Origin: Tetrahymena thermophila SB210
Lineage: Eukaryota; Ciliophora; Oligohymenophorea; Hymenostomatida; Tetrahymenidae
Length of the DNA stretch: 64,000 nucleotides
Direction of reading: 5' to 3'
Assembly (NCBI RefSeq): GCF_000189635.1
Contig: NW_002476454.1
Coordinates: 682,001 to 746,000, forward strand
Position numbers and translations under genes: made by a program. Shown in pieces: positions 49,625 to 62,319 of this stretch (positions are counted from its first letter, which is position 1; each line of letters starts with the position of its first letter). A model generated the notes under the pieces. That model searched no databases and had not been told where the DNA came from. It worked only from the letters and a program-made list of their open reading frames with translations.

Positions 49625-50248
49625 TTTTAATTTAGATTTCATCATAGAATTCATACACAACATTAATACTTTCGTAATTAAATAAAAGAAAATAGATTAT
49701 TCAAATAAATAAAATCTGAAGTTAAATTTTGAGAAAAGAGCTGATTATTCCCTACACACACAGAGATATTAATATTACTTCAAAATATTCAGATATTAAA
49801 ATACTATCAAAAATCTGATAAAATGAATTATTTATTATTAATAATTAATAATTTAAAAATGAAAATGTAAAAGATAAAAGCAATTTTAATATTCTAAAAA
49901 CTGAGAAATTATTTATTTATTTAGTAAATAAAAGTATTCTTGTAAAATAGATAAATAAATAAATTGATAGATAGATAGATAAATGCAAAAAACAAAATAA
50001 TTGATGTATTAATCAGTTTTTTTATTTTTATCAGTAAGTAAGTAATTGATTGATTACTAATTTTAGTATTTTTTATAAGTTTATTACTCATTTTTAATTT
50101 TGAGATAGATTAGATAGATAGATAAATTGATAGACAGATTAATTTAAACATGCCATTTAAATATTGTTAATTACTACTTAGTAAACTTAATTTAATTAAT
50201 TTTTAGAAAATCATATTAATTTAAAATAAATCTAATTTTGCTATTTTT
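49625..50248. other. intergenic region with GATA-type simple repeats
   Basis: About 620 bases. Short GATA/TAGA runs occur at 49965-49982 and 50105-50135. Otherwise A/T-rich, with the kinase promoter on its left side. Confidence 0.5.
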
Positions 50249-53169
50249 TCATTCTTATATATTCTCTTAAGCTTTTTAAACTATGTTTTCATCCCAGCTA
50301 TCAGCCATTTTATTTCTTACTCTTTGTACGAATAACCTAATAATCTGTTTTTATATTTTTTAATATTTCTATTCAATCATCTTAAAAAAATTAATTACAG
50401 TTTCATCGTCATTGTTTGAGTCTTTATTTTCTTCTAAGATTTGGTTCCATTAAAAGATTAAAGTTTAGAAGAAGACTTGAGTAGGAATGATCAAACTTTT
50501 AGATAAATAAAAACATTTAACATCCTTAAAATATCAAAATTAGTTTTTTACTTTTCACTCCATTTATTTCCAAGATTTTGTTTGGTTTTTTCCAAAAAAT
50601 CTTTGAATTGAATCTATTTTTTTTTAAATAATTAATTAAATCTCTTTTTCTAATTTATAAAATAATAAATTTACATTAGTGTAATTATTAGATTTAAAAA
50701 GAATATATGTTTCCATTAACTGATTATAAAATTCTTAGGCTGGTTATAAAAATCTAATCTTCATATTATTTGCATATTCTTATATATCATTGTATTTAAG
50801 TTCAATTATATTTGTAACAAATCCTCTAGCTACTTGCCATTATTTATTTGTATTATTTACTATATTTTACAAATAATTTTATGCGAACTTCACTACAGCA
50901 CCATTAAGAGCCTTTTCTGATATTTTCTTAAGTGTGACTTCTTATGGCTGCTACTACTATTGTTGCTACTACTAATCACTCAATTTATCTTCAGCTATGG
51001 TCAGTTATTTCATTTTCTCCAATAACATTTCTTCTTCTATTTTTAATAAACAGTCAATTATAGTTCATATATGCTAAAACATACAAAAGCTCAAAACAAA
51101 TAATTAATTAATTTATCTTTTTGCAAGTAAGAAAGAATTAGAAATTTTCTTTTTTTTTTCTTTCTTAGTTGAGGTTAAGAAATAAAAAGTTAAGCAATTT
51201 AATTTACCATTATGAATATTTTTTTAAAAGTTAGAAAAAGATCTAAATTAGCTTTCACTGAGCTCACTTATTTTATTGATAGGTTGGTCTTACTTTTAAG
51301 AACCAAAATATCCTGTAATCTTTTATGAAACAACCATAATTGGCTTAATAATCCTGTTTGAGTTTAGATTAAAAAATCTTTAATATAAATAATAAAACTG
51401 CAAAAAATAAATAAATAAGTATATAGATAGATATATAAATAGATAAATTATTTGATTGTTTACTTTTTTTTGTAGTCATCAATTACTTATTTAAATGAGT
51501 CAGAGCGATTTCTTTTTTTAACTGGATTTCTAAGTATGTAATTCCATGTTTCAATTGCACTTAAAAAGAAGCCATGTAGCACAGCTTTGTATGTCATAGA
51601 TTCTATATTGTGTTTAGAAAAAATAAATATATTTTAAAATTAGGCTTTCAAGTTGTAAAGTTATAATATTTAATGAAAAGTAAATATAAGTGAAAAGGAT
51701 ATTTGTATTTTTCTCAAAAATTAATACAAGAAAAAAAACATATTTTTCATCTGTTCTCTCTTATGCGTGTAAAAAAAAGATAAATTTCTTTTAATTGGTT
51801 ATTACGTCACAATAAACCAAATAAAAGTAGTTGAAATGCAATTTCCCCCCACTAATTGATTGATTGATTAATTTTATGATTTATTCTGTATGTAAAATAA
51901 AATTGACAATAACTATTTTAGGATAGATAGATAGTAAATGCTAACTACAATAGAATATATTCTTCTATTATGATTTAGTTGCTTCCACTTTTTTCTGAAA
52001 TCTTTTTATGATTTTTTAAAAAACTTATTTGTTTAAATTGATCATTTTTACAATTGTTTTAAATGTTTAAGCTTGATATCAATCACGACTTCAGTCACAA
52101 AAAGAATTTTTATTTTTGAGATTATACGAAGTTGATTAATTCTAACGAAATACTTGGATTGCCTAATAAGAAAACTAGCAAAATCAAATATTAATCTAAA
52201 TTATTTCTTTTTAAAAGTTAAACAATTTTTTACCCATTTTAAAATCTGCAAAAAAGGATGAAAATTTTTTGCTGAATTCTTCAAACATCTCATTCTCTTC
52301 AAACATAGAAAAATTAATTTCTTATAGCTTTGATTATTCTGCTTCTTCTAACACTTATTAATTTTATTATTATTATTACTATTATTCTTGTTATTGTTGT
52401 TGTGATTGTTAACCATCTTCAACACTCATTTCAGATTCTTTTCTTACAACTTTTTCTTCTTAAATAGAATTTCTTCTTTCTTTATTAAATTGACGTCTCA
52501 TTTAAAGCCATATTTCTAAACATGCCTCAAAAATATATTAACTATCTAAAAAATATTTTTTGCCCTAAGGATCCTACTTGTAGCAAACTTGATTAGCGTA
52601 TATTACCCAGTCAGGACCTATTAAGATTTAAAATAAATGCAATTAGTTAAATAGCTGACCAAAATTAATATAAAATAAAAAAAAACAAAAGTATTTAACA
52701 CTCTCTTAAGATTTTATGTGATTCAAAAAAATTCTGAAAATATAAAGTAAAATTTTGCTATCACTTTAAAAAAATGGCTAGATAAAATAATTTTAAAAGT
52801 GTTATAATTTTCTTTGTGTTTTGAGATTATTTTTGAGTCTAAAAAGCAAATAATTTAACAGGTGGCAAAATACATTTTTTTTCGCAAAATATCCAATAAT
52901 ATTCTTAATTAATAAAGCTTACCTAAGTAGTGTTGAAGTTTTTTGATAAACCTTCTATATTTTAAAAATGCAGCGTTCTATTCGTTTTCAAATAAATCGA
53001 AGGAAGAATAGTAATATGTCAAAGAATTAGAAGATCCAAATCCATTTGAACCATCTAAATTATTATTTTATTTCGAAGCTGTAGAATTTTCATTTGTTGA
53101 AAGTTAATCAGAATTGTCCTAATTATATATTTGTTAAGATTGTTTATCTGTAGATAGTTCTTCCTCCAT
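50249..53169 (-). CDS. Gln-rich protein of unknown function (possibly two genes)
   Basis: Reading leftward from ATG at 53169, exon one encodes MEEELSTDKQSQQIYNQDNS, then YYYSSFDLFENEQNAAFLKY. Exon two begins GPDWVIYANQVCYKQDPQGKK and continues with helices and a Gln tract near 52350-52410. Later exons read well too: AVLHGFFLSAIETWNYILRN (near 51560), KPIMVVSQKITGYFGSQK (near 51310), a Gln tract with PQEVTLKKISEKALNG (near 50930), KDFLEKTKQNLGNKWSEK (near 50590) and NKMADSWDENIVQKAQENIQ before TGA (complement of 50249-50251). Introns lie between all of these. Joining across 51610-52230 is unclear, so a second gene starting near 51600 is possible. No family is recognised. Confidence 0.6.
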
Positions 53170-55354
53170 TTAATTTATATTTTGTTCAACTTTTTTTCTG
53201 TATTATCTTTACTCCTAAATGGATTACACTAAAAAGCTGTAGTTTTAAAACTTTTCCCTTAAATAATCTTTATTACTGACTTTGAAAATACCAAACTTTA
53301 GTGAATTTTTTTGCTATTCTAGCCAATTTTGTTGTAAAAATATTTATTAAATAGCTAAGACTTTAATTTATTATTAATTATTAATATGAATTAGCAAGAA
53401 GTTTATTTATTACTTTGATTTATATATTTCTTATTTTATTTTTTGATTTAACAAACAAACAAAAAAATACATAAACAACTAAATGAATCAATGAATGAAT
53501 ATACTCTTTAATTAATTTACTTTCTTTATTTTTCTATTAAGAAATTTTTGATGTCTTCATTAGCATGATTTTACTTGATTGAAATATTATAAATTTCACT
53601 CTGTATTTACAATTTAAAGAATGACTATTATTTATCAATTTTAAGACGTAATCGATTACGCACTAAAAAATTAGAATCTAATCATGGATTGCTTTAGGTT
53701 GGTCATATTATATAAAAACAAAACATTTAAATTACAAAATAAACGATTTCTCATCAATTAAATTCACCAAATTAATCTTATTTCAAGCATTTTCATTTAA
53801 AAGAACGTACACTTCGTCATTATTTGCTGACATTTTAAATAATATATTTGTTCTCATTTAATAATAAAACAATTTTGAATATTTAAAACATATCAAATTT
53901 AAGCTGCAATCCGTATTAAAATTTATGTATTAATTAAAATATTCTTACATTTTATTTTCTGCTAAATTTTGCATAAAATTTAATGATGATCACACATAAA
54001 AGTATCCAAAAAATATGAAACCCCACTTTAAATAATTGAAATTCCATTAAATTTATGAATTTCAATTAATCTGTTTACGTAATTTATTATTTCGTCATAA
54101 ACATTTTATTGAATGTCAAAAACTAGTGAATTTATAAATAAGTTAAGCCTATTATAAACTTAACTCAATTCAAATAACTTAACTAATTATTTAATTATAC
54201 TACTAATCTAAAAACTACAACAAATAAATAAAATATTTAAAAAACAGACATCTTAAAAATCTAATTTTTAAATTAATTTTCATACTTTGATTATTAATTA
54301 TTATCACAATATATAAATTATGTGTGTTTAGTTTTAAATTATTTCTATTTATTTAAATAGCAATCAAGATTTAAAAAAAATCTAATTAAATTTAAGTGGT
54401 AGTTTATTTAATTTAATTTTTAAATAATTCATTCATTAATTAATTAAAAGTAGCTTATTTCAGATTTGTATTTTGTTAGTATAAAATATTCAAATCAAAC
54501 ATTTCTAAATTTAAAAAAAATAAACTGATAAAAAAAATACCTAGACAATTTGTATTTGTTTTATATTTAATAGAAAAAAATATGAAAAGATAGTTATTTT
54601 AGAGAAATAAAGCATTAACTTCAAAATAATATATTTTAGTTGGGTGGATAAATTTATCAATCATTTTATTTACTAATTTAAAAATAAGAATTCCACAATT
54701 TAAGATATCCTTTGATAAAAGAAATAAAAAGATATTTTTACTATCAGATTTTTATAAAAAACTACTTAAAATTCTTTCGATAAAGATAAAAAAATCTTAT
54801 TAATAATCTTTAAATCTGAATACGAGAAAATTTTCTTTTATATAACTAAAATAAATTTGAAAAAAATATATTTAATTTATATTTTAAACAAATTAATCCA
54901 TCTTATTGTTTGTTTATTTAAAAATATATAAATGAAATTTAGAATAAATAATTAATAGATGGGCTACTTACATAAAGATTAGATTATAATTAGGTATATA
55001 ACATATGAGATTCCATAAGTGCATTATTATTGCTTAAATAATTAATATTAATATATTTTTTTTGTTTAAATTTATCTATAAATTTATTATTTTTAAAAAT
55101 TGTTTTGGAGTTTTCAAAATTAGTATTTGTTTAGTTTAGTTAATTTTGTTTACTGAAGATTGTTAGTTTTTTATTTATTAATAATTAAAGTTAGTATGAA
55201 TTATAATTTATTTTATTTTTGTAATTCTAGCTTTACTTTCTTTTTAATTGAATATATTTAGTAAGATTTTAGTTCATTTTTATATAAGATGTATTTTTAC
55301 TTTAATTAAGAACGTTTGGTTTGGTTGGTTTAAATTTATCTTAATTTTTCATTT
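53170..55354. other. long A/T-rich intergenic region
   Basis: About 2.2 kb with no supported gene. It contains a perfect 14-bp palindrome (separate entry) and a 16-codon frame at 53783-53833 (minus) opening MSANNDEVYVLLNENA that could be a first exon but lacks a partner. A frame at 55248-55442 is chance. Confidence 0.5.
53647..53660. other. perfect 14-bp palindrome CGTAATCGATTACG
   Basis: The sequence equals its own reverse complement and carries most of the G/C in its neighbourhood. It lies about 480 bp upstream of the start of the Gln-rich gene, so a binding site for a dimeric protein is possible. This is inference from symmetry only. Confidence 0.5.
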
Positions 55355-57467
55355 TCAAAGAAGCTTCGACATAGCCATGTCATGCCTGTATTTAGAAGGA
55401 ACTTTTGAAAATATATTACTATTTAGGGTTCTCATTTTTTAATTTAAAGTTTCAAATCCATTATTATTTTCCTCATATATTCTACTAGAATTATTCGGAC
55501 CGTTTTCACCTCTTCTATAAAATAAATCTTATCTACTACTAACTTCAACTATTTCACTTGACCTTTCTTAAATTGTTGATAATGTAGGCATTCCATAAAA
55601 ATTATTTCTCATTCTTCCATCTTCTCCTCTATTCTTCATGTTAATAAACCAAGTGTGGTTAATCAGTTAAAAAGCGTTTGCCCTTTAAAAAATATAATTT
55701 TATTAAAGAAAATATATAATAAAAAGACAATAAATATATTTATCTAAAATTATGTAAATCTAAGTATTACCTTTAGCTAGGATCTTTATTTAACATTTTT
55801 TTTAAAAGGTCAATAGCAGATGATGTGCATTTTATAGCACAATCATTTGAAGTAAAATCAATCTCACATTATTCATTTAGCTATAATATTTAGTCAACTG
55901 TGGGAGCATCAAAAGGCATCTTCCCAAACATCAAAATGTAAAAAACTATTCCTAAAGAGAAAATATCTATTTTTTAATCATAATGTTTAGATTTAAATAT
56001 CTCAGGAGCTATAAAACCAGCAGTGCCACATTTTTTATATGTTTATTTGCCTTTTGGATCTACAAAATCTGCCATATAAAAATTAGTTAAGCATACATCA
56101 GTGATATTTTGTGAATTTCTAAATTGAATGTTTTCCAACTTTATATCTCTATGAAAGATTCCTTTTGAATGCATATGGTGTAATCCTTACAGCAATCTCC
56201 CTATTTATTTGTAACAAATAATATGAACAAATTCTTCTAAATAAAAATTAAATTAAGCTTTAAGAAAAAAATAATAAATAATTAAATAAATAAATAAATA
56301 CACATAATTTCTGAAATAGTCTTTTCGTCTAAAATTAAACAGTCACTAAGTTTTGATTTCATATCTTTGCCTTAAAAAAGTTCAGTAATTAAATAAATAT
56401 TATTTTCATCTTCATATATTTCATATAGCCTGCAAAGGAAAGGATTATCCAATTTTCGTAAAATTTATATTTCTTTTAATAAGGCTTATTTATTAGAATC
56501 CGAAAGAGAATATTTTTCTACCACTCTAACACAATACTGACTGGAGTCGCTATATCTAATTAATTCATAATAAATAAATATTTATTTTCTAATTAAAAAT
56601 CAATTTTTATAAAATTATTGGCTTTCTTTCTTTCTTTCTTTCTTTCTTTTTATTTATTATTTTCTTTCTATGGTTTGTTTGTTTGTTTGTTTAAAATGAA
56701 ATACCCAAATTATAATAACATTTTTTAATCAAATATCAAATTTATTTTAAATAGAATTTTTGCTAATTAGTTAATTATTTTCTTTAGATTATGCTTAATT
56801 TTGTGGTAAAAATCTAATGCAAATACCTAAAACATTTGAAGAATTATGTCGAATTAGGCATTAAAGTTTATATTTTAAGCTTTGTTAGGCATTTATATTT
56901 CTTTGTAAATTTAGGTAGAATACAAAATCTTTTTATTTCGTCATGCCACTTATTAAAAGTGTCAGAGTTTTCTGTAAATAGCTCACTTTTGTGCTCTCCC
57001 CTCTACAATCTTATACCATATTTGTAATTGCTGTACGAATTATCTGAATACTTTATTTTCTTTAAAAAGCAGGAATTTATAGGTATATATTCTGCAACTA
57101 CCCCTTCTTCTGGTTAGTTTGGTTATTATATTGATTAGTTGCTATTTGGAGTTTGAGTTTAATTATTTGCATCTGGATTCTTTGCTTACATGGCTGCTTG
57201 GTCCTTTTTAGCATCCGCATTGTTCGTTTTTAGCTGTGTTAAATCAAATCTTATTAATTTATCAGAATACAACTCAAAGTGATAGGCTGTCCATTTCTTA
57301 TGCTTTCCTGCTTTTTAATAGAGTCTACCTTAAAAAATAATTTAATCTTCATCAGGTTTATCACCATCATTTAATTTAATCCAAAATTCTTGTGGATTAT
57401 AAAAATCGTCGTAAAAGAATGAATCATCAGTTTCTCTGTATTGTTTTTGGTAAACACCACCTTTCAT
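55355..57467 (-). CDS. PH-domain protein with a probable pseudokinase domain
   Basis: The start MKGGVYQKQYRETDDSFF leads into a PH-like domain: QGRLYQKAGKHKKWTAYHFEL, a Gln/Asn-rich insert, then SELFTENSDTFNKWHDEIKR. The kinase domain follows, CAMK-like in layout, with HRDIKLENIQF and AGFIAPEIFKSK intact. Three key elements are altered. The glycine loop region (TKLKIQTLMPNSTQFF) has no glycine, the ATP-binding Lys is Arg (YCVRVVEK where YAVKxxEK is usual) and DFG reads DFV. A polar C-terminal tail ends MAMSKLL at TGA, complement of 55355-55357. Introns include one at about 56540-56830 that holds microsatellites. The changes suggest a catalytically weak or inactive scaffold, provided the exon join next to the loop is right. 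Confidence 0.82.
56623..56692. repeat. TTTC and GTTT microsatellites inside an intron
   Basis: About seven TTTC units (56623-56650) and five GTTT units (56673-56692) lie in the intron before the kinase N-lobe exon. They are probably length-variable. Confidence 0.9.
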
Positions 57468-59238
57468 TATTTATTTGATATTTTTTACTATTCTATTTAG
57501 AAAAAATGATAATTTAGTCTCTTTTCAATGATAATTTCTAATAAAGGCAATAGCTTAAATTTAGATAGGAAACTATCTTTTATCAATTAGCTAATGAAAA
57601 TATGATGTTTATAATCTCCAAATTTCTTTTTTATATTGTATAAGCTTTGCTTGGATTGCTAAAATTATTTTGCCTAAAGTACAATTTAATTTAAAAAACA
57701 ATATAATTGTCTTTTGTTTTAACTCTATTATAATTATTTAGTGTTATTGCTTTTTATTAAATTACAACAGTAATTAATTGAGTTAGTTAATCACACAATA
57801 AATGTTATTCACAAGTTTTAAAGATATATATATCAGCATTAATTTCTTTTTCAGTGTTAGGAAAATAGACATTATAATCAAAACAAACTAGCACTGATTT
57901 ATTATAAAGCAATATCAAAAATAACTTTATAAAATAGGTCTTTTAATTTAATCACTAATCAAAGCAAACACCCTTCCATTAAATTTTTATTCCCATTTTA
58001 TAATAATTAAATAGAATATTAAAAATATCAAAAATTAATTAGTTTGATTTTCGTTCATACAATTTTTTGTAATAAAAAAATAGAATTTATTTTTTGAAGT
58101 TTTGTTAAAATTGAATCATACATACCTATTATTTAATATTATTAAAATTATTTTTCTTTTGAATTTACATATTAATCTTTAAAATTTAATTAAATAAAAT
58201 ATCAATAACTATTATATTATCTTTAACAATTTATCTTATTATTAGATAAACAAAAAAATAGGTTATTTAATATAATAAATTCCTTATATTAAATACAATT
58301 TTGATAAAATTAAATTAATAACTGTTAAAACTAAATATAAATTTAAAAACGATTAAAATTAATTACATTAATTTTTCTAAATTAATAAAATAAAAATATG
58401 AATTGTTATCTAAAATTATATCTCTCATAATTTTTGAGAAAATAAAATTAAAATTGTAACAAGAATATAATACCGATTAAAAATTCTATATAATAATAAA
58501 AAAGAATATTTTATGTATCTCAATACTCAAATACTATATAAAGATATTTAATCTTTCACTATAATTCAAGAAATTATAAAAAAATATGATTTGAGCAATT
58601 TAAAAAATTTTATTATATTTTGTATTTTTTTAGTGTACTTAAATTGAATTAAACTTATAGTATATGTATGTCTGTCTTTAATATATAAATATTTTTTAAA
58701 CTTGGATATTTTTTAAATTGAGATTTTCTTAATATTAATGATAATTATAAAGTGGACATATTTTTGAGAAGAATGAAATTTAATAACTAACTTATATTAT
58801 TATAATTAATAAAAATAATTTTAATTTCGAGCAGATAATTATTTGGAAAGGAGTTTTAATTAAAGAAAGTGTTTTTATTTGTAAGAATTATAGATAGCTC
58901 TTTTACTAGAATGAATATGATTCTAAAAACATCATTAATCATTTATAAATAAAATTTTTTTTATATGCTAGATTAAATAAGTGATTATTTCTAATGAGTT
59001 GACTATTTAAAATTTAAAGGCTATTATGAGCCTATCAAAATAAATGAAGAGATAAAAATATAAAATAAACACTTATTTATGTACTAATTGATTGTATCTG
59101 TCTGTATTTGAATAAAAAAGATACAAAGAGACTTAATAGAAGTAAATATAAAATTTAGAATCTTCATATTAAGCAATTAATAATAAGTAGATATTTCATA
59201 TATCAAATAAAATTAAAACAATCAATAAATTAGCAAAA
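57468..59238. other. divergent intergenic region, no gene seen
   Basis: About 1.8 kb of very A/T-rich DNA upstream of two divergent genes. No repeat or RNA gene is recognised. Confidence 0.5.
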
Positions 59239-62200
59239 ATGATTAGAAATTTATTAAGAATAGGAAGAAAGGGATTTTGCACTTAAGCCACTGCTGATGC
59301 AGCAAGCAAAGTAGCCTTTAGCTAATCTATGAAGCCAAAATGGATGAAATTCTTTGAAGGATAAGAACCTATTAAAATAGATCTAGAACGTTCGATGAAG
59401 TCTGACAATATTGATTTAATTTAAAATTACATTAAGAATAACTACCTCTAATTTGAAGATTAGCAACTTGTATAAGTTATTCCCAAAGTAAGCAGAAGTA
59501 ATATTATAGACCGCGTAAAAAATGAAATTAGAGTGAGAATTATTTAGAATAATTTTAATTTGAATGTGAGCTAAAATTTTACTCTACTTGAGTATATGGA
59601 AGATATCAGTTAGGCAGATCGTCTATTAGTTTTATATACATTGACTAAATGCAGTGAGAGCTTCAAAGAATATAATCATTTTTAACATTATAAAATAATA
59701 TAATTAGCTATTAAATTTAATAGATTGTCTGTTCCTTTAACTCTTTAATTCCTTGATTACTTCAATGAAAATAAAGAATTGTTTGCTTAGCCTGATTAAG
59801 TTAAAAACTTGTATTTTGAAAAACTTGATTTTGTTCAATTCACACAATATATGCTTGTCTTGAGCAATCTCAAGCTTTTATTAGTTCCTGAAGAATTCAA
59901 TTCCAGGATTAGTGATGAAACTATTAGGATAATTTCAGAAATAGTAATTTTTCTTTGTTTTAGTTACTAAAAAATAAATAATTTATCAAAATAAATTTAT
60001 AGTACATCGAAAAGCTAAACACTTTTGAAAGTAACTGCGAAAACTACTACCTAATTCATTTGGATAAGGTCTTTAACCCAGATGTACTCAAAATATTACC
60101 TTAAGATTTAAAAATTAGTTACAAAAAGGCACTTGTAAGGATGTAAACATTCAACTTAATCAAGTAGAAATAATTATTCTTTAACTTTAATGCTTATTTA
60201 TCAAAAGTTTGGAGCTTAAATTTGATACTGAAACACAACTAGGAAAATTCAGCTATTTCAAAAATGATAGAGGAGTAATTATTTTTGTTTAGAAATAAAT
60301 TTATTTTAAGTTAATTTAAAATAATATAGTCACATTAGTAAAAAGCTCTTGCTATCTTAAGATCTATTGTTTAAACAAACGAAAGAGAATTAGTTGGAAA
60401 GATTCTCATCTTAATAGGAAACTAAATCATGAGCAGAGAAATTAGTGATTTTAAGTTTGACTTCAGATTATTTTCTTACATGACAAAATATCAATATGCA
60501 TATAAATATTACATTGACGAATCCTTCATTTCTATGAAGAGTTTGCTTAGATCTCTCATATTTAACACAAAGAAATTCAATGAAGAAAATGAAATTAATG
60601 CTTATCACATCTTACTATAAAAGTATAAGTCTTATAATGAACTCAACTATCCTAGCATAATTAAATAATCTGAAGTAATTAATATATATTCAAAATTAAA
60701 ATTTAATGTATGAATGTTAATATAAATAGGATTTTTATTCAAGAAAAGTTGATTTTAGTGATACTATGGTTAATTAATGGAATTAATTACAAAAAGACAT
60801 ACAATAGTGTCTTAGAGATTATATAAATTAACAAGTTGCTTCAGGATTCTTCACTAAATTACTGCACAAAATACCATCACCTGTTGATAAAGAAGAAGAT
60901 GAAATCATAGCTTAAGAAGATAGTGAAATGGATCTTTTGGCAGTAATATTTAAAATGTATATATGTTAGCTAATATTTTTTAAATTTATAGATAGAAGAA
61001 GCAAATGAAGTAATCGCTGATGCTAAAGAAGATGATGATGAATTAAAAAAGAATGGAGAAAATGTAGATGAAAGTGTAAATTAAGAAAAACTTAAAGATG
61101 AAGATTTCAAAAAATAGCAAGGATACAAAATAATAGAATTATAATCTAATCTCTAATAACTCAAGTATGTAAAGACTATCACATATAATTCTCGTATTTA
61201 ATTTAATTAGACTATCCTCTTAAGAAATTTCATCAACACCATTGAATGTGTTGCTTAGAACTTATACTTAAGTGAACCAGATGAAGAGTAATTAATTAAA
61301 GACATTGAAAATTATTAAAAATTAAATTTTTCTTTAAAATGTAAAGGTACATTCATTCCATCAAGTTATTAGTTAAGCAAGATAAATTAATTGAAGTTTT
61401 TGATCATTTTTGTATGATTCCTTCTTTCCTTGAAAGCTTAATTATGATAGAAGCTTATGGAAAGATTAAAAAAGGATAGTCATGGTTGAGTCCAGAACTT
61501 AGCAACAAAGTTCTAAAAATGAAATTCTTTATGGAAGATTTCTTTAATAAGGATTAAAATTATAAAGATAAAGCTCCTTCTAAATATATCAAATAAATAG
61601 AGTAAGAAGTGCAAAGTCTCCCAACTCAGAACCTTCCATTTGGTAAATAATTATTTAAAAAGATTTTTAAATTCTTAATTTTCTTTTATAAATTTAAATA
61701 GACAACGCATATGATTAGCATAATTTCATTTATGAAATCATTAGCAACTCCTTTTAGGTTTCTAATACACTTTTTGAGATTGAAAAATAAAAGACAAGCG
61801 TTATAGCAGAAAATAAAATAAATATGTAAAGAAAAAGAGATTTCTTGACAGAGCAATTCGTCTATAATAAAGAGAATCTATTAAGAAAGATAATCCATTC
61901 TTAAATTTATAGTTATTTTATCAATGAATCTCATTTAAAAAAATATACTGGTGAAATCTTATTCTCAATTAGTAATTAAGTATAAAAGAATGTTGTCTTC
62001 TATCCATTCTTTGCTGATTATGTGCTTCCTTAAAAGAAGATTGCTATATAGGTAATTAATTATTATTTATCTCAAAACAAAAGTTTATTTAATGTATTTA
62101 TGAATAAAATTTATTTAAAAATAAAAGATACTCGAAAAAAATAGAATGATCGATGGTGTTGAAAATACAATCTCTGGATTTAATTAATTAAATGAATTGT

Positions 62201-62319
62201 ACTTAAAGCAAATAGGCTACTCTGTAATTTATATAGACTATAATGATTTTGAAATCGACTATAAAGGCTTCCAAACAAATATCTTAAAAAAATTCAGTAA
62301 ACTCATCAATAATAACTGA
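59239..62319 (+). CDS. mitochondrial helical-repeat protein with C-terminal RAP-like domain
   Basis: The N-terminus MIRNLLRIGRKGFCTQATAD is a strong mitochondrial presequence (Arg-rich, amphipathic, no acidic residue before residue 20). The body is a series of helical segments (for example DRLLVLYTLTKCSESFKEY and DFVQFTQYMLVLSNLK), resembling the octotricopeptide-like repeats of organelle RNA-binding proteins. An acidic stretch lies near 60890-61080. The end reads FFADYVLPQKKIAIQ, then LNELYLKQIGYSVIYIDYND and a final helix, matching the pattern of a RAP domain (a nuclease-like RNA-binding fold). A role in mitochondrial RNA processing or translation is inferred. About ten introns are needed; TGA is at 62317-62319. 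Confidence 0.78.

Noticed and set aside
53783-53833. Sixteen-codon minus-strand frame MSANNDEVYVLLNENA.
   Set aside because: It reads like protein but has no partner exon that I can join and is short enough to be chance.
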